A stretch of 35,740 nt of DNA from assembly GCA_016178075.1 (NCBI GenBank), contig JACOUA010000392.1, positions 1 to 35,740 of the forward strand, given 5' to 3'. Made by a program: the position numbers and the translations under genes. This DNA comes from Acidobacteriota bacterium. GTDB taxonomy: Bacteria > Acidobacteriota > Vicinamibacteria > Vicinamibacterales > JACQTH01. Below the pieces are notes generated by a model, which ran no database searches, was not told where the DNA came from, and saw only the letters and a list, made by a program, of their open reading frames with translations. Positions 14,007 to 22,951 of the stretch are shown piece by piece (the stretch's first letter is position 1; each line of letters begins with the position of its first letter).

Positions 14007-14807
14007 ATGGCAGACATCCTAGCGGCGATCGTGGCGGCGACGCGCAAGATCGTAGAGAACCGACGGGTGTCCGTCCCGCTTGCGACCCTGGAACGATCGA
14101 TCGAGCGAAGCCCGACGACTCGAGCGTTTGCTGACGCACTGGCTCGAGCGGATCGCATCAACGTGATCGCTGAATGCAAGCGGCGATCGCCGTCGCGTGG
14201 CGTCCTGCGGCGCCATTACAATGCGGCGGAGATCGCCCGGAGCTACCAGTCGGCGGGTGCTGCGGCGGTCTCCGTGCTGACCGAACCGACGTTCTTCGAT
14301 GGCTCGCCCGAGCATCTGGCTGCGGTGCGCGACGCCGTGAGTCTGCCGATTCTCCGCAAAGACTTCATCGTCGACGAGTATCAGCTCGTCGAGGCGCGGG
14401 CCTGGGGCGCCGACGCGGTGCTCCTGATTGTGGCCGCGCTCGAGGCCGAGCCGCTGAAGACGCTTCTGGCACGGGCGCGCGGAGTCGGCCTGGCCGCGCT
14501 GGTCGAGGTCCACGACCGCCCGGAGCTGGAGATCGCGCTCGGATCGGGCGGCGAGGTTGTGGGCGTGAACAATCGGAATCTGAAGACGCTGGAGGTTGAC
14601 CTCGAGGCGTCGGAGCGGCTGATCGAGGAGATCCCGGATCAGGTCGTGGCCGTGGCGGAGAGCGGGCTGCAGACGAGAGCCGATCTCCTGCGGCTGCGTG
14701 CGAGCGGGTACGACGCGTTCCTGATCGGCGAACACCTGATGACGTCGGCCGATCCGGGAGCCGGGCTGCGGGAGCTCCTGCGTGATGGGGTGGGGCAGCC
14801 GTCATGA
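14007..14807 (+). CDS. trpC: Indole-3-glycerol-phosphate synthase
   Basis: 266 aa, monofunctional. It closes the indole ring from carboxyphenylamino-deoxyribulose phosphate. TIM-barrel signatures include INVIAECKRRSPSRG (catalytic Glu56 and Lys58), LPILRKDFIVDEYQ (Lys118), VGVNNRNLKTLEVDLEAS and VAVAESGLQT. The start ATG 14007 follows a purine-rich AAAAGAAG. Its stop overlaps the trpF ATG by four bases, so the two are translationally coupled; in E. coli these activities are fused. Confidence 0.95.
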   Translation: MADILAAIVAATRKIVENRRVSVPLATLERSIERSPTTRAFADALARADRINVIAECKRRSPSRGVLRRHYNAAEIARSYQSAGAAAVSVLTEPTFFDGSPEHLAAVRDAVSLPILRKDFIVDEYQLVEARAWGADAVLLIVAALEAEPLKTLLARARGVGLAALVEVHDRPELEIALGSGGEVVGVNNRNLKTLEVDLEASERLIEEIPDQVVAVAESGLQTRADLLRLRASGYDAFLIGEHLMTSADPGAGLRELLRDGVGQPS

Positions 14808-15436
14808 GCCTCCGCGTCAAGATCTGCGGCGTCACCCGGCTCGAGGACGCCCTTCTGGCGGCCGATCTCGGGGCGTCGGCGATTGGCTTCGTCTTCTGGC
14901 CTGGCAGTCCCCGCTGCCTCGATCCGTACCGGGCGAGAGACATCGCGTTGGCGTTGCCGCCGTTTGTCACGCCGGTGGGGGTGTTCGTCGATCAACCGAT
15001 CGAATACGTCGAGGGGGTCGCCGCGCTCGCGCGGCTGGGGGCCGTACAGCTCCACGGGAGTGAATCGGCCGCGTATTGCCGCCAGATCAGGCGCCGGCTG
15101 ATTCGTGCCATCGCGGTGACGCCTGACTTCACGCCGACGTCGTTAGACGAGCTCGATCGGCACATGCTTCCGCTGCTCGACGTGCACGATCCCGTCCGAA
15201 GAGGCGGCACCGGTCAGGTAATCGACTGGACCAAGGCCGCCGAAGCCGCCGCGCTTCGCCCGAGCCTCCTGGCGGGCGGTTTACGGCTCGACAACGTGCA
15301 GGAGGCGCTTCGGCGCGTGCGCCCCTACGGAATCGACGTCGCGTCCGGCCTCGAGGCGCGGCCGGGAGTGAAGGACCCGACCCGAATGCGCGAGTTCATG
15401 CACCTGGTTCGGGAGTGGGATTCGAAGGAGTCGTGA
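14804..15436 (+). CDS. trpF: Phosphoribosylanthranilate isomerase
   Basis: 210 aa. It catalyses the Amadori rearrangement that precedes TrpC. The general base is in VKICGV (Cys8) and the general acid is likely Asp126 in LLDVHD. The phosphate-binding GGTGQVIDW and [10 protein letters not shown] are clear, and the end [13 protein letters not shown] is typical. It is coupled upstream to trpC (ATGA). Downstream its TGA shares one base with the trpB ATG. Confidence 0.93.
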   Translation: MSLRVKICGVTRLEDALLAADLGASAIGFVFWPGSPRCLDPYRARDIALALPPFVTPVGVFVDQPIEYVEGVAALARLGAVQLHGSESAAYCRQIRRRLIRAIAVTPDFTPTSLDELDRHMLPLLDVHDPVRRGGTGQVIDWTKAAEAAALRPSLLAGGLRLDNVQEALRRVRPYGIDVASGLEARPGVKDPTRMREFMHLVREWDSKES

Positions 15437-16653
15437 TGGCCACCCGGCAGATCGCAAGATTCGGTCGCCGCGATCCGGACGCGAGGGGGTACTACGGTGA
15501 GTTCGGCGGGCGCTATGTGCCGGAGACGCTGGCCACGCCGATCGAGGAGCTGGCCGCCGCGTACTTCGAGGTCAGGCAGGACGCCCACTTCCAGCGCGAG
15601 CTCGACGATCTGCTGAAGCACTACGCCGGACGTCCGACGCCGATGTACGAGGCGCGGCGGCTGACCGAGGCGGCCGGTGGCGCGCGGCTCTTCCTGAAGC
15701 GCGAAGATCTGACCCACACCGGCGCCCACAAGATCAACAACGCGCTCGGGCAAGCGCTGCTGGCCGTCCGGATGGGCAAGCGCCGCATCATCGCGGAGAC
15801 CGGCGCGGGCCAGCACGGCGTGGCGAGCGCGACGGCCTGCGCGCTTTTCGGCCTGGCGTGCGATGTCTACATGGGCGCCGAGGATATGGAGCGCCAGGCG
15901 CTGAACGTCTTTCGCATGGAGCTGCTGGGCGCGACCGTCCGCCGTGTCGATGCCGGAAGCCGCACGCTCAAGGACGCCATCAACGAAGCGATGCGCGACT
16001 GGGTCGCCACCGTCCGCGACACGCACTACCTGCTCGGCTCCGTGCTCGGCCCGCATCCCTATCCATTAATGGTGCGCGAGTTCCAGTCCGTGATTGGACT
16101 GGAAGCCAGGAGCCAGATACTCGAGCAGGCCGGCCGGCTGCCCGACGCCGTCGTCGCGTGCGTGGGCGGCGGGAGCAACGCCATCGGCATCTTCGACGCC
16201 TTCCTGACCGATCGCGACGTGCGACTGATTGGTGTCGAGGCCGGAGGCGAGGCGATCGTCTCTGGGCGACATGCCGCGCGATTCGCCGGTGGATCGCCGG
16301 GCGTGCTCCAGGGCACGAGGACGTACGTCCTCCAGGACGCCGCGGGGAACATCGAAGGGACACATTCCATCTCCGCGGGCCTCGACTACGCCGCGGTGGG
16401 GCCGGAACACGCGTGGCTCAAAGAGACCGGCCGGGCAGACTACACGTGGGTGTCGGACGCGGACGCGCTCGAAGCGTTTCAGCGACTCGCGAAGCTCGAG
16501 GGCATCCTGCCGGCGCTGGAATCGGCGCACGCGATCGCCTATGCCGGCCGCCTCGCGCGCGAGCTGGGTGACGGCCAGATCATTCTCGTGAACTTATCGG
16601 GCCGCGGCGACAAGGACGTTCAGAGCGTCGCGAAAGCGATCAAGGGCGCGTAG
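15436..16653 (+). CDS. trpB: Tryptophan synthase beta subunit
   Basis: 405 aa. A PLP enzyme that condenses indole with serine in the alpha2beta2 complex. The PLP lysine is K99 in HTGAHKINN. Other marks are [15 protein letters not shown] near the N-terminus, [20 protein letters not shown] (PLP phosphate site) and NLSGRGDKD at the end. This is the TrpB1 type that partners TrpA. I chose ATG 15436 because AAGGAG (15425-15430) precedes it and it overlaps the trpF stop (TGATG); a GTG at 15415 would add seven non-conserved residues. Confidence 0.95.
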   Translation: MATRQIARFGRRDPDARGYYGEFGGRYVPETLATPIEELAAAYFEVRQDAHFQRELDDLLKHYAGRPTPMYEARRLTEAAGGARLFLKREDLTHTGAHKINNALGQALLAVRMGKRRIIAETGAGQHGVASATACALFGLACDVYMGAEDMERQALNVFRMELLGATVRRVDAGSRTLKDAINEAMRDWVATVRDTHYLLGSVLGPHPYPLMVREFQSVIGLEARSQILEQAGRLPDAVVACVGGGSNAIGIFDAFLTDRDVRLIGVEAGGEAIVSGRHAARFAGGSPGVLQGTRTYVLQDAAGNIEGTHSISAGLDYAAVGPEHAWLKETGRADYTWVSDADALEAFQRLAKLEGILPALESAHAIAYAGRLARELGDGQIILVNLSGRGDKDVQSVAKAIKGA

Positions 16654-16654
16654 G

Positions 16655-17443
16655 GTGTCGCTTCTCGAACGCACATTCGCCTCGCTGCGTGACGAGCATC
16701 GCGCTGGTCTCGTTACTTACCTGACGGCAGGCGATCCGTCGCTCGCAGCATCGGGTGACATCCTGAACGCGCTCGATCGTGCCGGCGCCGACGTCCTGGA
16801 GGTCGGCGTGCCATTCTCCGATCCGCTGGCGGACGGCCCCGTGATCCAGCGGGCATCCGAGCGCGCGCTCGCCTCCGGTACCACGCTGGCGGGTGTGCTG
16901 GATCTGGTGGCGCGCGAACGGCGGACCATCAAGGCCCCGATCGTGGCCTTCAGCTACGCGAATCCAATCCTGCGGATGGGGCTCGCGACCTTCACGCGTC
17001 AGGCCGCCGCGGCCGGCGTTGACGGCGTGCTGGTGCTCGACCTTCCGATCGACGAGGCCGGGCTCATGCAGGGCGAGCTCAGCCGCGCGGGCATCGACAT
17101 GGTGTTTCTCCTCAGCCCGACGAGCACGACAGATAGGATCAGGAAAGCCGCGGCGCTCGGGCGAGGGTTCTTGTACGCCATTTCGCGTCTGGGCGTGACC
17201 GGCGCCAGGGACTCGGTGGCTCGCGATGCCAAAGATTTGGTGTCGCGCATTCGGGCGGAAACCCGGTTGCCCGTGGCGCTCGGCTTTGGCGTGTCGCGGC
17301 CGGAGCACGTGAGCGAAATCGCTCAGTGGGCCGACGCGGCGGTCGTCGGCAGCGGGCTCGTCGACGTCATCGCCCGGCACGGTCGAAGCGCGGATCTGGT
17401 GGCTCGAGTCGAGGAATACGTTCGCTGGATGAAAGGGAGATAA
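16655..17443 (+). CDS. trpA: Tryptophan synthase alpha subunit
   Basis: 262 aa. It cleaves indole-3-glycerol phosphate and channels indole to TrpB. The catalytic Glu49 and Asp60 lie in LEVGVPFSDPLADGPVIQRA. AFSYANPILRMG, LPIDEA and the phosphate-site LGFGVSRPEHV and VVGSGLVD are present. The start is GTG 16655, one base after the trpB stop, with AAGGG eight bases upstream. It completes the set of seven trp genes. Confidence 0.94.
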   Translation: MSLLERTFASLRDEHRAGLVTYLTAGDPSLAASGDILNALDRAGADVLEVGVPFSDPLADGPVIQRASERALASGTTLAGVLDLVARERRTIKAPIVAFSYANPILRMGLATFTRQAAAAGVDGVLVLDLPIDEAGLMQGELSRAGIDMVFLLSPTSTTDRIRKAAALGRGFLYAISRLGVTGARDSVARDAKDLVSRIRAETRLPVALGFGVSRPEHVSEIAQWADAAVVGSGLVDVIARHGRSADLVARVEEYVRWMKGR

Positions 17444-17445
17444 CC

Positions 17446-18495
17446 GTGATCGTAGTCATGGAAGAGGGCGCGCCCGAATCTCAGATCGAGAAGGTCATGG
17501 CCCACCTGTTGGAGAAGGGCATCAAGGTTCATCGTTCGGACGGCACGACCCGGACGGTGCTTGGGGTCATCGGCGACGCCAGCTCGCTCGACAAGGGCCT
17601 GATCGAAACCTTCGACGGCGTGTTCGAAGTGGTCAAGGTCAGCGAGCCCTTCAAGCTCACGAACCGCAAGTACAAGCCGGAAGGCACGGTCGTCCAGATC
17701 GACGATGTGCGCATCGGGGGCGACGAGGTCGTCGTCATGGCTGGCCCCTGCTCGGCGGAGAACGAGCAGCAGGTGTACTCGTCGGCGGCGGCGGTGAAGC
17801 GCGCCGGCGCCAAGATCCTACGGGGCGGCGCCTTCAAGCCGCGCAGCTCGCCGTACAGCTTTCAGGGTCTCGGTGAAGCAGGTCTTCGTCTCCTGCGGAC
17901 GGCGGCCAACGAGCACAACCTGAAGCTCGTCTCGGAAGTCATGGACATCAGTCAGATCGAGCTGGTGGAGAAGTACGTCGACATCCTCCAGGTCGGGGCG
18001 CGCAACATGCAGAACTACACGCTGCTCCGCGAGCTCGGGCGCGCGCGAAAGCCCGTGCTCCTGAAGCGAGGCATCTCCGCCACGATCGAGGAATGGCTGC
18101 TGTCGGCGGAGTACGTGCTCGCCGGCGGGAACCGGAACGTGATCCTCTGCGAGCGCGGCATTCGGACCTTCGAAAGTTACCTGCGCAATACGCTCGACAT
18201 CTCCGCCATTCCGGTCGTCAAAAAGCTCAGTCACCTGCCGATCATCGCCGATCCGAGTCACGGGACCGGGCGCCGCGACAAAGTCGCGCCGATGGCTCGG
18301 GCCGCCGTGGCGGCGGGCGCCGACGGTCTGCTCATCGAAGTCCACTGCGATCCGGACAAAGCGCTGAGCGACGGCGCGCAAAGCCTCTTTCCCTCGCAGT
18401 TCGACCAGTTGATGGCCGAGCTTCGCACCATCGCGCCTGCGATCGGCCGGAGCATCTGCGTGGAACCCGTGGCGCGGCGGGGCTGGGCGCGGTGA
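17446..18495 (+). CDS. aroF: 3-deoxy-7-phosphoheptulonate (DAHP) synthase, type I beta
   Basis: 349 aa. It condenses phosphoenolpyruvate and erythrose 4-phosphate, the committed step of the shikimate pathway. The N-terminal 70 or so residues (MIVVMEEGAPESQIEKVMAH...) form the ferredoxin-like domain that mediates feedback in the beta class. The barrel carries VVVMAGPCSAE (metal ligand Cys102), GAFKPRSSPYSFQGLG, VGARNMQNY, LPIIADPSHGTG and IEVHCDPDKALSDGAQ. GTG 17446 is the start: AAGGGAG at 17433-17439 precedes it and the N-terminus then matches the family. It follows trpA by two bases. The allosteric effector (Tyr, Phe, Trp or prephenate) cannot be read from sequence. Confidence 0.92.
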   Translation: MIVVMEEGAPESQIEKVMAHLLEKGIKVHRSDGTTRTVLGVIGDASSLDKGLIETFDGVFEVVKVSEPFKLTNRKYKPEGTVVQIDDVRIGGDEVVVMAGPCSAENEQQVYSSAAAVKRAGAKILRGGAFKPRSSPYSFQGLGEAGLRLLRTAANEHNLKLVSEVMDISQIELVEKYVDILQVGARNMQNYTLLRELGRARKPVLLKRGISATIEEWLLSAEYVLAGGNRNVILCERGIRTFESYLRNTLDISAIPVVKKLSHLPIIADPSHGTGRRDKVAPMARAAVAAGADGLLIEVHCDPDKALSDGAQSLFPSQFDQLMAELRTIAPAIGRSICVEPVARRGWAR

Positions 18496-19385
18496 AGCTC
18501 CCCGTCATCCAGCCGGACTCGGTCAATCCCGCTGACACCGCGCCACCCGTCTTCTCCAAGGTCGGTATCGTCGGCCTCGGCCTGATTGGCGGTTCCATCG
18601 CGCTGGCGGCGCGGCGGGCCTGGCCCCGCGGGCTGGTCATTGGCGTCGACCACAACGACGTGCTGGAGAAGGCGATGGTGCTCCACGCCATCGACGTGGC
18701 TGCCGCCGACCTCGTCATCATGGCCGAGGCCGATCTGGTCATCCTGGCGGCGCCGGCCCGCCGCAACATCGAGCTGCTCAGCCAGATCGCGGATGCGATA
18801 CCGGAAGCCGCGGTCGTCACCGACACCAGTTCGACCAAGCGCGAGATCGTCGCCGCCGCTCGGGCGCTACCCTCGAGGCTGACCTTCATCGGCGGCCACC
18901 CGCTCGGCGGGGCGGCCCGGGGCGGCATCGATCACGCGACGGCCGATCTGTTCAAGGGCCGACCCTGGCTCTTTACTCCGGAGCCTGGCACCTCGCCTGC
19001 CGCCCTCGCATCGCTGCAGCGTTTCGTCAGCGCCCTCGGCGCGGGGCCAAAGACGATGGAGGCCGAGGCGCACGACCGTACGCTGGCGTTCTTGAGCCAC
19101 CTCCCACAGTTGACCGCCAGCGCACTGATGTCCGTCATCGGCGACGCTGTGGGCGCCGACGCCCTGGCGCTCGCGGGCCGGGGCTTGGCCGATACGACCA
19201 GGCTGGCGTCGAGCCCGGCCGGTCTCTGGCGCGACGTCTGCGCCACCAACGCCGATAACATCGCCGCGGCGCTCGACCTCCTCATCGAGCGGCTGCAAGA
19301 GCTGCGCGTGGATCTCGCCGACGGGGATCGACTCGCGGAAGTATTCGACGCGGCCAATGAATGGCGAGAGGAACTGAAGAAATAG
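18492..19385 (+). CDS. tyrA: Prephenate dehydrogenase
   Basis: 297 aa. NAD(P)-dependent oxidative decarboxylation of prephenate to 4-hydroxyphenylpyruvate, the tyrosine branch. The Rossmann loop is VGIVGLGLIGGSIALA (24-39). VVTDTSSTKREIV, FIGGHPLGG and LAFLSHLPQLTASAL (catalytic His region) are standard for the family. No chorismate mutase or ACT domain is seen. GTG 18492 overlaps the aroF stop (GTGA). Its presence places a Tyr-branch gene at the end of a Trp-attenuated operon. Confidence 0.9.
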   Translation: MKLPVIQPDSVNPADTAPPVFSKVGIVGLGLIGGSIALAARRAWPRGLVIGVDHNDVLEKAMVLHAIDVAAADLVIMAEADLVILAAPARRNIELLSQIADAIPEAAVVTDTSSTKREIVAAARALPSRLTFIGGHPLGGAARGGIDHATADLFKGRPWLFTPEPGTSPAALASLQRFVSALGAGPKTMEAEAHDRTLAFLSHLPQLTASALMSVIGDAVGADALALAGRGLADTTRLASSPAGLWRDVCATNADNIAAALDLLIERLQELRVDLADGDRLAEVFDAANEWREELKK

Positions 19386-19441
19386 TTCACAGTTTTCAGT
19401 TCTCAGTTTTCAGTAAACTGTGAACTGAGAACTGTAACCTG
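19384..19441. repeat. Heptad inverted repeat, copy 5 (AACTGAG family)
   Basis: It starts at the tyrA stop codon. CAGTTCTCAGTT pairs perfectly with AACTGAGAACTG (12 bp), and TCACAGTTT with AAACTGTGA is an alternative. The whole array spans 19384-19441 and stops eight bases before the TTG of the next gene. No T tract. Confidence 0.85.
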
Positions 19442-19449
19442 TCACTCTC

Positions 19450-20145
19450 TTGAACAAGGTCCTGAGAAGCGCGGACGAGGCGGTCGCTCTCGTGCCCGAC
19501 GGCGCGACCGTCATGATGGGCGGCTTCGGGCTCTGCGGCATTCCCGAGAACCTGATCAAGGCCCTCCACGCACGCGGGACCCGCAACCTGACGATCATCA
19601 GCAACAACGCCGGCAGCGACGACTTCGCGATCGGCATCCTGCTCAGATCGCGTCAGGTCAGGAAAATGATCTCGACCTACGTCGGGGAGAACCACGAGTT
19701 CGAGCGTCAGTTCCTGAGCGGCGAGATCGAAGTCGAGCTGGTGCCGCAGGGAACCTTTGCCGAGCGGATCCGGGCGGCCGGCGCCGGCATCGGCGGCTTC
19801 TTCACGCCGACCGGCTACGGCACGGTGGTGGCCGAAGGCAAGGAGACGCGTGAGATGGGCGGCCGCCACTATGTGCTGGAGGCGCCGCTCCACAGTGATT
19901 TTGCGTTCGTCAAGGCGTACCGGGGCGACAGGCTCGGCAATCTCGTCTATCGACGCACGGCCCGCAACTTCAATCCCGTCATGGCCACGGCCGCCCGCGT
20001 CACGATCGCGGAAGTCGAAGAGCTCGTCGAGCCCGGCGCGCTCGATCCGGATGCCGTCGTGACGCCGGGCATCTTCGTGCGCCACATCCTGCAAGGCGCG
20101 GTCTACGAGAAACGGGTCGAGAAACGAACCGTGCGGAAAGGGTAG
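19450..20145 (+). CDS. scoA: 3-oxoacid CoA-transferase subunit A
   Basis: 231 aa. The alpha subunit of a class I CoA-transferase (succinyl-CoA:3-ketoacid or acetate CoA-transferase type). GFGLCGIPENLIKALHARGT and NNAGSDDFAIG are characteristic, as is IGGFFTPTGYGT and the closing VTPGIFVRHIL. The start is TTG 19450, giving the usual MNKV...ADEAV N-terminus; no ribosome binding site is seen and a heptad repeat lies just upstream. It forms a pair with the B subunit. The acyl substrate cannot be fixed from sequence, so the gene symbol is a best fit; AtoD-type is the alternative. Confidence 0.88.
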   Translation: MNKVLRSADEAVALVPDGATVMMGGFGLCGIPENLIKALHARGTRNLTIISNNAGSDDFAIGILLRSRQVRKMISTYVGENHEFERQFLSGEIEVELVPQGTFAERIRAAGAGIGGFFTPTGYGTVVAEGKETREMGGRHYVLEAPLHSDFAFVKAYRGDRLGNLVYRRTARNFNPVMATAARVTIAEVEELVEPGALDPDAVVTPGIFVRHILQGAVYEKRVEKRTVRKG

Positions 20146-20148
20146 CGA

Positions 20149-20796
20149 GTGGACAAACGCGAGCGCATCGTGCGGCGGGTGGCCGCGGAGTTGAGAGACG
20201 GCGACTACGTGAATCTCGGCATCGGCATGCCCACGCTCGTCGCCAACTACGTGCCAATCGGGATTCACATCACGCTGCATTCCGAGAACGGCATGCTGGG
20301 CGTCGGCCCGTTTCCGCTCGAGGCCGACATCGATCCCGATCTGATCAACGCGGGGAAGGAGACGGTCACCGAGACACCGGGCTGCTCGTACTTCAGCAGC
20401 GCCGACTCGTTTGCGATGGTACGCGGAGGGCACGTCGACCTCACGGTGCTCGGCGCCATGCAGGTCGATCGCCACGGCAACCTGGCCAACTGGATGATCC
20501 CCGGAAAGATGGTCAAGGGGATGGGTGGCGCCATGGATCTCGTCGCGGGGGCCAGACGGGTCATCGTCGCGATGGAGCACACGACGCGCGACGGGGAGCC
20601 CAAGATTCTCGATCGGTGCTCGCTCCCACTCACAGGGACGAAGGTCGTGAGCCTGATCGTGACGGAGATGGCCGTGGTCGAGGTCACGGCGCGAGGGCTG
20701 CTCCTGAAGGAGATCGCTTCGGACACGACGGTCGACCAGGTGCGGCGAGCCACCGAGGCCGAGCTTCTTCTCGACAAAGAACCCGGCAGATTCTGA
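20149..20796 (+). CDS. scoB: 3-oxoacid CoA-transferase subunit B
   Basis: 215 aa. The beta subunit with the catalytic glutamate (E46) in [13 protein letters not shown], which forms the glutamyl-CoA intermediate. [36 protein letters not shown] and [11 protein letters not shown] are family motifs. The start is GTG 20149, with AAAGGG just upstream and a three-base gap from subunit A. It likely activates acetoacetate or another 3-oxoacid for thiolysis, or runs in reverse in ketone or short-chain acid metabolism (inference). Confidence 0.9.
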   Translation: MDKRERIVRRVAAELRDGDYVNLGIGMPTLVANYVPIGIHITLHSENGMLGVGPFPLEADIDPDLINAGKETVTETPGCSYFSSADSFAMVRGGHVDLTVLGAMQVDRHGNLANWMIPGKMVKGMGGAMDLVAGARRVIVAMEHTTRDGEPKILDRCSLPLTGTKVVSLIVTEMAVVEVTARGLLLKEIASDTTVDQVRRATEAELLLDKEPGRF

Positions 20797-20820
20797 ATGG
20801 ACAAAGAGGAAGTGACGCCC

Positions 20821-21228
20821 ATGGGTCGCGTGACTATCCGGAGCGCGGTTGTCGAACAGATCACGCGCCATGCGAACGCCGACCTTCCCTACGAGTGCTG
20901 CGGCCTGCTGCTGGGCACCTCGTCACACATCGATCGGGCGGTGCCGGCGCGGAACGCCGCCGCGAGCCGTACCCGTTTCCTGATCGATCCCGGGGATCAT
21001 TTCGCCGCCATTCGAGAGGCCCGGTCCTCGGCACAGGAGGTCGTGGGCGTCTACCACTCTCACCCCAGCTCGCCCGCCGTTCCGTCGGCCACAGATGTGG
21101 CCGAAGCGAACGATGCTCGGTTGATCCACCTCATCGTGTCGCTGGCGCCGGAGCCGCAACCCGTGATTCGGGCCTTCCGCTTCACCGGTGGGAACTTCCA
21201 GCCGCTCGAACTCGTCTCTGTCGGTTGA
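20821..21228 (+). CDS. JAMM/MPN (M67-family) metalloprotease-like protein
   Basis: 135 aa, a stand-alone JAB1/MPN domain. The JAMM zinc motif is complete: E25 in LPYECCG, then H79, H81 and D92 in YHSHPSSPAVPSATD (HxHx10D). Family members cleave isopeptide or sulfur-carrier C-termini, or act in sulfur transfer (Mec+/CysM-linked type). No ubiquitin-like carrier or ThiF/MoeB gene is next to it here, so the substrate is open. I favour ATG 20821 because AGGAAG (20807-20812) precedes it; ATG 20797 directly after the scoB stop would add eight residues. Confidence 0.85.
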   Translation: MGRVTIRSAVVEQITRHANADLPYECCGLLLGTSSHIDRAVPARNAAASRTRFLIDPGDHFAAIREARSSAQEVVGVYHSHPSSPAVPSATDVAEANDARLIHLIVSLAPEPQPVIRAFRFTGGNFQPLELVSVG

Positions 21229-21250
21229 CCGGGAGTCCGGAGTCCCACGT

Positions 21251-22951
21251 ATGAGTCAGCTCACCAGGCTGACGGCTGCGGCCGTTCTGTCCATAGTGCT
21301 GAGTCCGCCCGCTCAGGCCCAGCCTGTTGCCCCCCAACCGCCTCTTCGAGAGGTCGAACTGCAGAGCGTTACGGTTTTCACCAGGGATGAGGTCGTCAGG
21401 TTTTTGAGACTCGAAATCGGCCAGCCGCTCCCGGTGTCCTTAATGGATCTGACCGAGGAGCTGCTGAAGCGCTATCGCGACGAGGGGTATACCTTCGCGC
21501 GAGCCGCCACCAAGTTCGACGACTCGACCGGCTTGCTGCAGATCACGATGGACGAAGGGCGCATCGACGCCATTGAATTCGAGGGTGTCTCCAAGGATCT
21601 CGCCGAGCGGATGACCGAAGGCTTCCTGGTCCGGCCGGGCGAGATTTTCAACCGGCGCACTGTCCGGCGGGCGATCACGCGCCTGCTCGAGCCGACGGGC
21701 GGCGCGATCATGCTCTCCCCGCGCGCGGAATCCGGCGCGGCCTTCACGAGCAGCCGGGATCTCGGACGGCGCCGTGAAAGCTTCGAGCTGGTCGATCGCA
21801 ACGGCCGTCGCGTGCTGGTCGTACACCTCAGGAAACGCGGCGGCGCCTTGACGGCGAGCTTTGGGACAGAGGGGCGGGAGGACTGGTACAGCCCAGTCGA
21901 CGGCTTCGCGCCCGCCATCGGCTTTGGCGCGATGGTCTTCGATCCGTCCCGCTTCAATCACACATACTTCGGTGGCTACGTGTCGTACAAGTTCGGGCCG
22001 GATCGGCCTGGATATTCCTTCGGCCTCGAACGGTCGTTGACGTCGCGGCCCCGCGTGACATTCGGGTTCGACCTGCACGATCTCACCGTCTCCGATGATT
22101 TCTGGCGGCTCACCCAGAACGAGCAGAGCCTGGTGGCGGTCGGCTACCAAAAAACGTTCCGCGATTACTACCGCCGCCGCGGTGTCCAAATCCACGGCAC
22201 GATCCGGCCCGTGGACGGCCACGAGGTGCTCGTGGCGTGGCGACGCGATCGTCACGAGCCGCTGCAGAACACGACCGAGTACAGCCTCTTTGGAAAGGAC
22301 CACCAGACGTTCCGTCCGAATCCGCTCTTCGGCGAGAGCAAGGTGGGAGCGCTGTTGCTGCGCTACACGTGGGACTCACGCGTCGCGCGCACCGAACGGC
22401 TGCAAGGCGCCCACACGCGACACCTCGTGGACGACCTGTACGGATCCTCGGCCGGACATGACCCGGGTTGGCGGATCGAATGGACCTCGGAGTTCGCATC
22501 CGAGAAGTTCGGCGGCGGGACCACGTTCCGCCGCCACATTCTGAACGCCCGGTCCTACGCCGCGCTGTCGCCGCTCCAGCGGCTGCACTCCCGCCTCATC
22601 CTCGGGCTGTCGGATGGCGCGCTCCTGCCGGAGCGCACCTTTGGGCTCGGCGGCATCGGAAGCGTTCGAGGCCACGAGTTCAAGGAAGTCACCGGCGACA
22701 AGATGGTGCTGATCAATCTCGAATACCTGATCGGTTTCAACCGACCCTTCGGCGTGTCGGCCTTCTTCGATGCGGGACGTGCGTACGACGGCCGGCCGTC
22801 GGCTCAGAGCAATCTCGCGGCCGAGCGATGGTTGAAGGGTGTCGGGCTGGGCCTTCTGTTCGGTGGCGGCGCGAGGCTCGACTTTGCCTGGAAGCTGGAC
22901 GACATTCCTGACTCGCTGCAAATTCTGCTGCGGCTCTCTCCAACGTTCTGA
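21251..22951 (+). CDS. BamA/TamA (Omp85)-superfamily outer membrane protein
   Basis: 566 aa. A signal peptide (1-23, ending AQAQ) precedes POTRA-like sequence at about 35-175, including VELQSVTVFTRDEVVRFLRL and ELLKRYRDEGYTFARAATKF. A 16-strand-type barrel follows, with many alternating aromatic strands. The conserved loop-6 motif is GIGSVRGHEF (about 466-475). The protein ends in Phe, as outer membrane barrels do. It is smaller than BamA (fewer POTRAs) and could be a TamA- or TpsB-like transporter or an assembly factor. Start ATG 21251 has GGAG nine bases upstream. Its stop overlaps the next start (TGATG). No obvious secreted partner gene is adjacent. Confidence 0.82.
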   Translation: MSQLTRLTAAAVLSIVLSPPAQAQPVAPQPPLREVELQSVTVFTRDEVVRFLRLEIGQPLPVSLMDLTEELLKRYRDEGYTFARAATKFDDSTGLLQITMDEGRIDAIEFEGVSKDLAERMTEGFLVRPGEIFNRRTVRRAITRLLEPTGGAIMLSPRAESGAAFTSSRDLGRRRESFELVDRNGRRVLVVHLRKRGGALTASFGTEGREDWYSPVDGFAPAIGFGAMVFDPSRFNHTYFGGYVSYKFGPDRPGYSFGLERSLTSRPRVTFGFDLHDLTVSDDFWRLTQNEQSLVAVGYQKTFRDYYRRRGVQIHGTIRPVDGHEVLVAWRRDRHEPLQNTTEYSLFGKDHQTFRPNPLFGESKVGALLLRYTWDSRVARTERLQGAHTRHLVDDLYGSSAGHDPGWRIEWTSEFASEKFGGGTTFRRHILNARSYAALSPLQRLHSRLILGLSDGALLPERTFGLGGIGSVRGHEFKEVTGDKMVLINLEYLIGFNRPFGVSAFFDAGRAYDGRPSAQSNLAAERWLKGVGLGLLFGGGARLDFAWKLDDIPDSLQILLRLSPTF

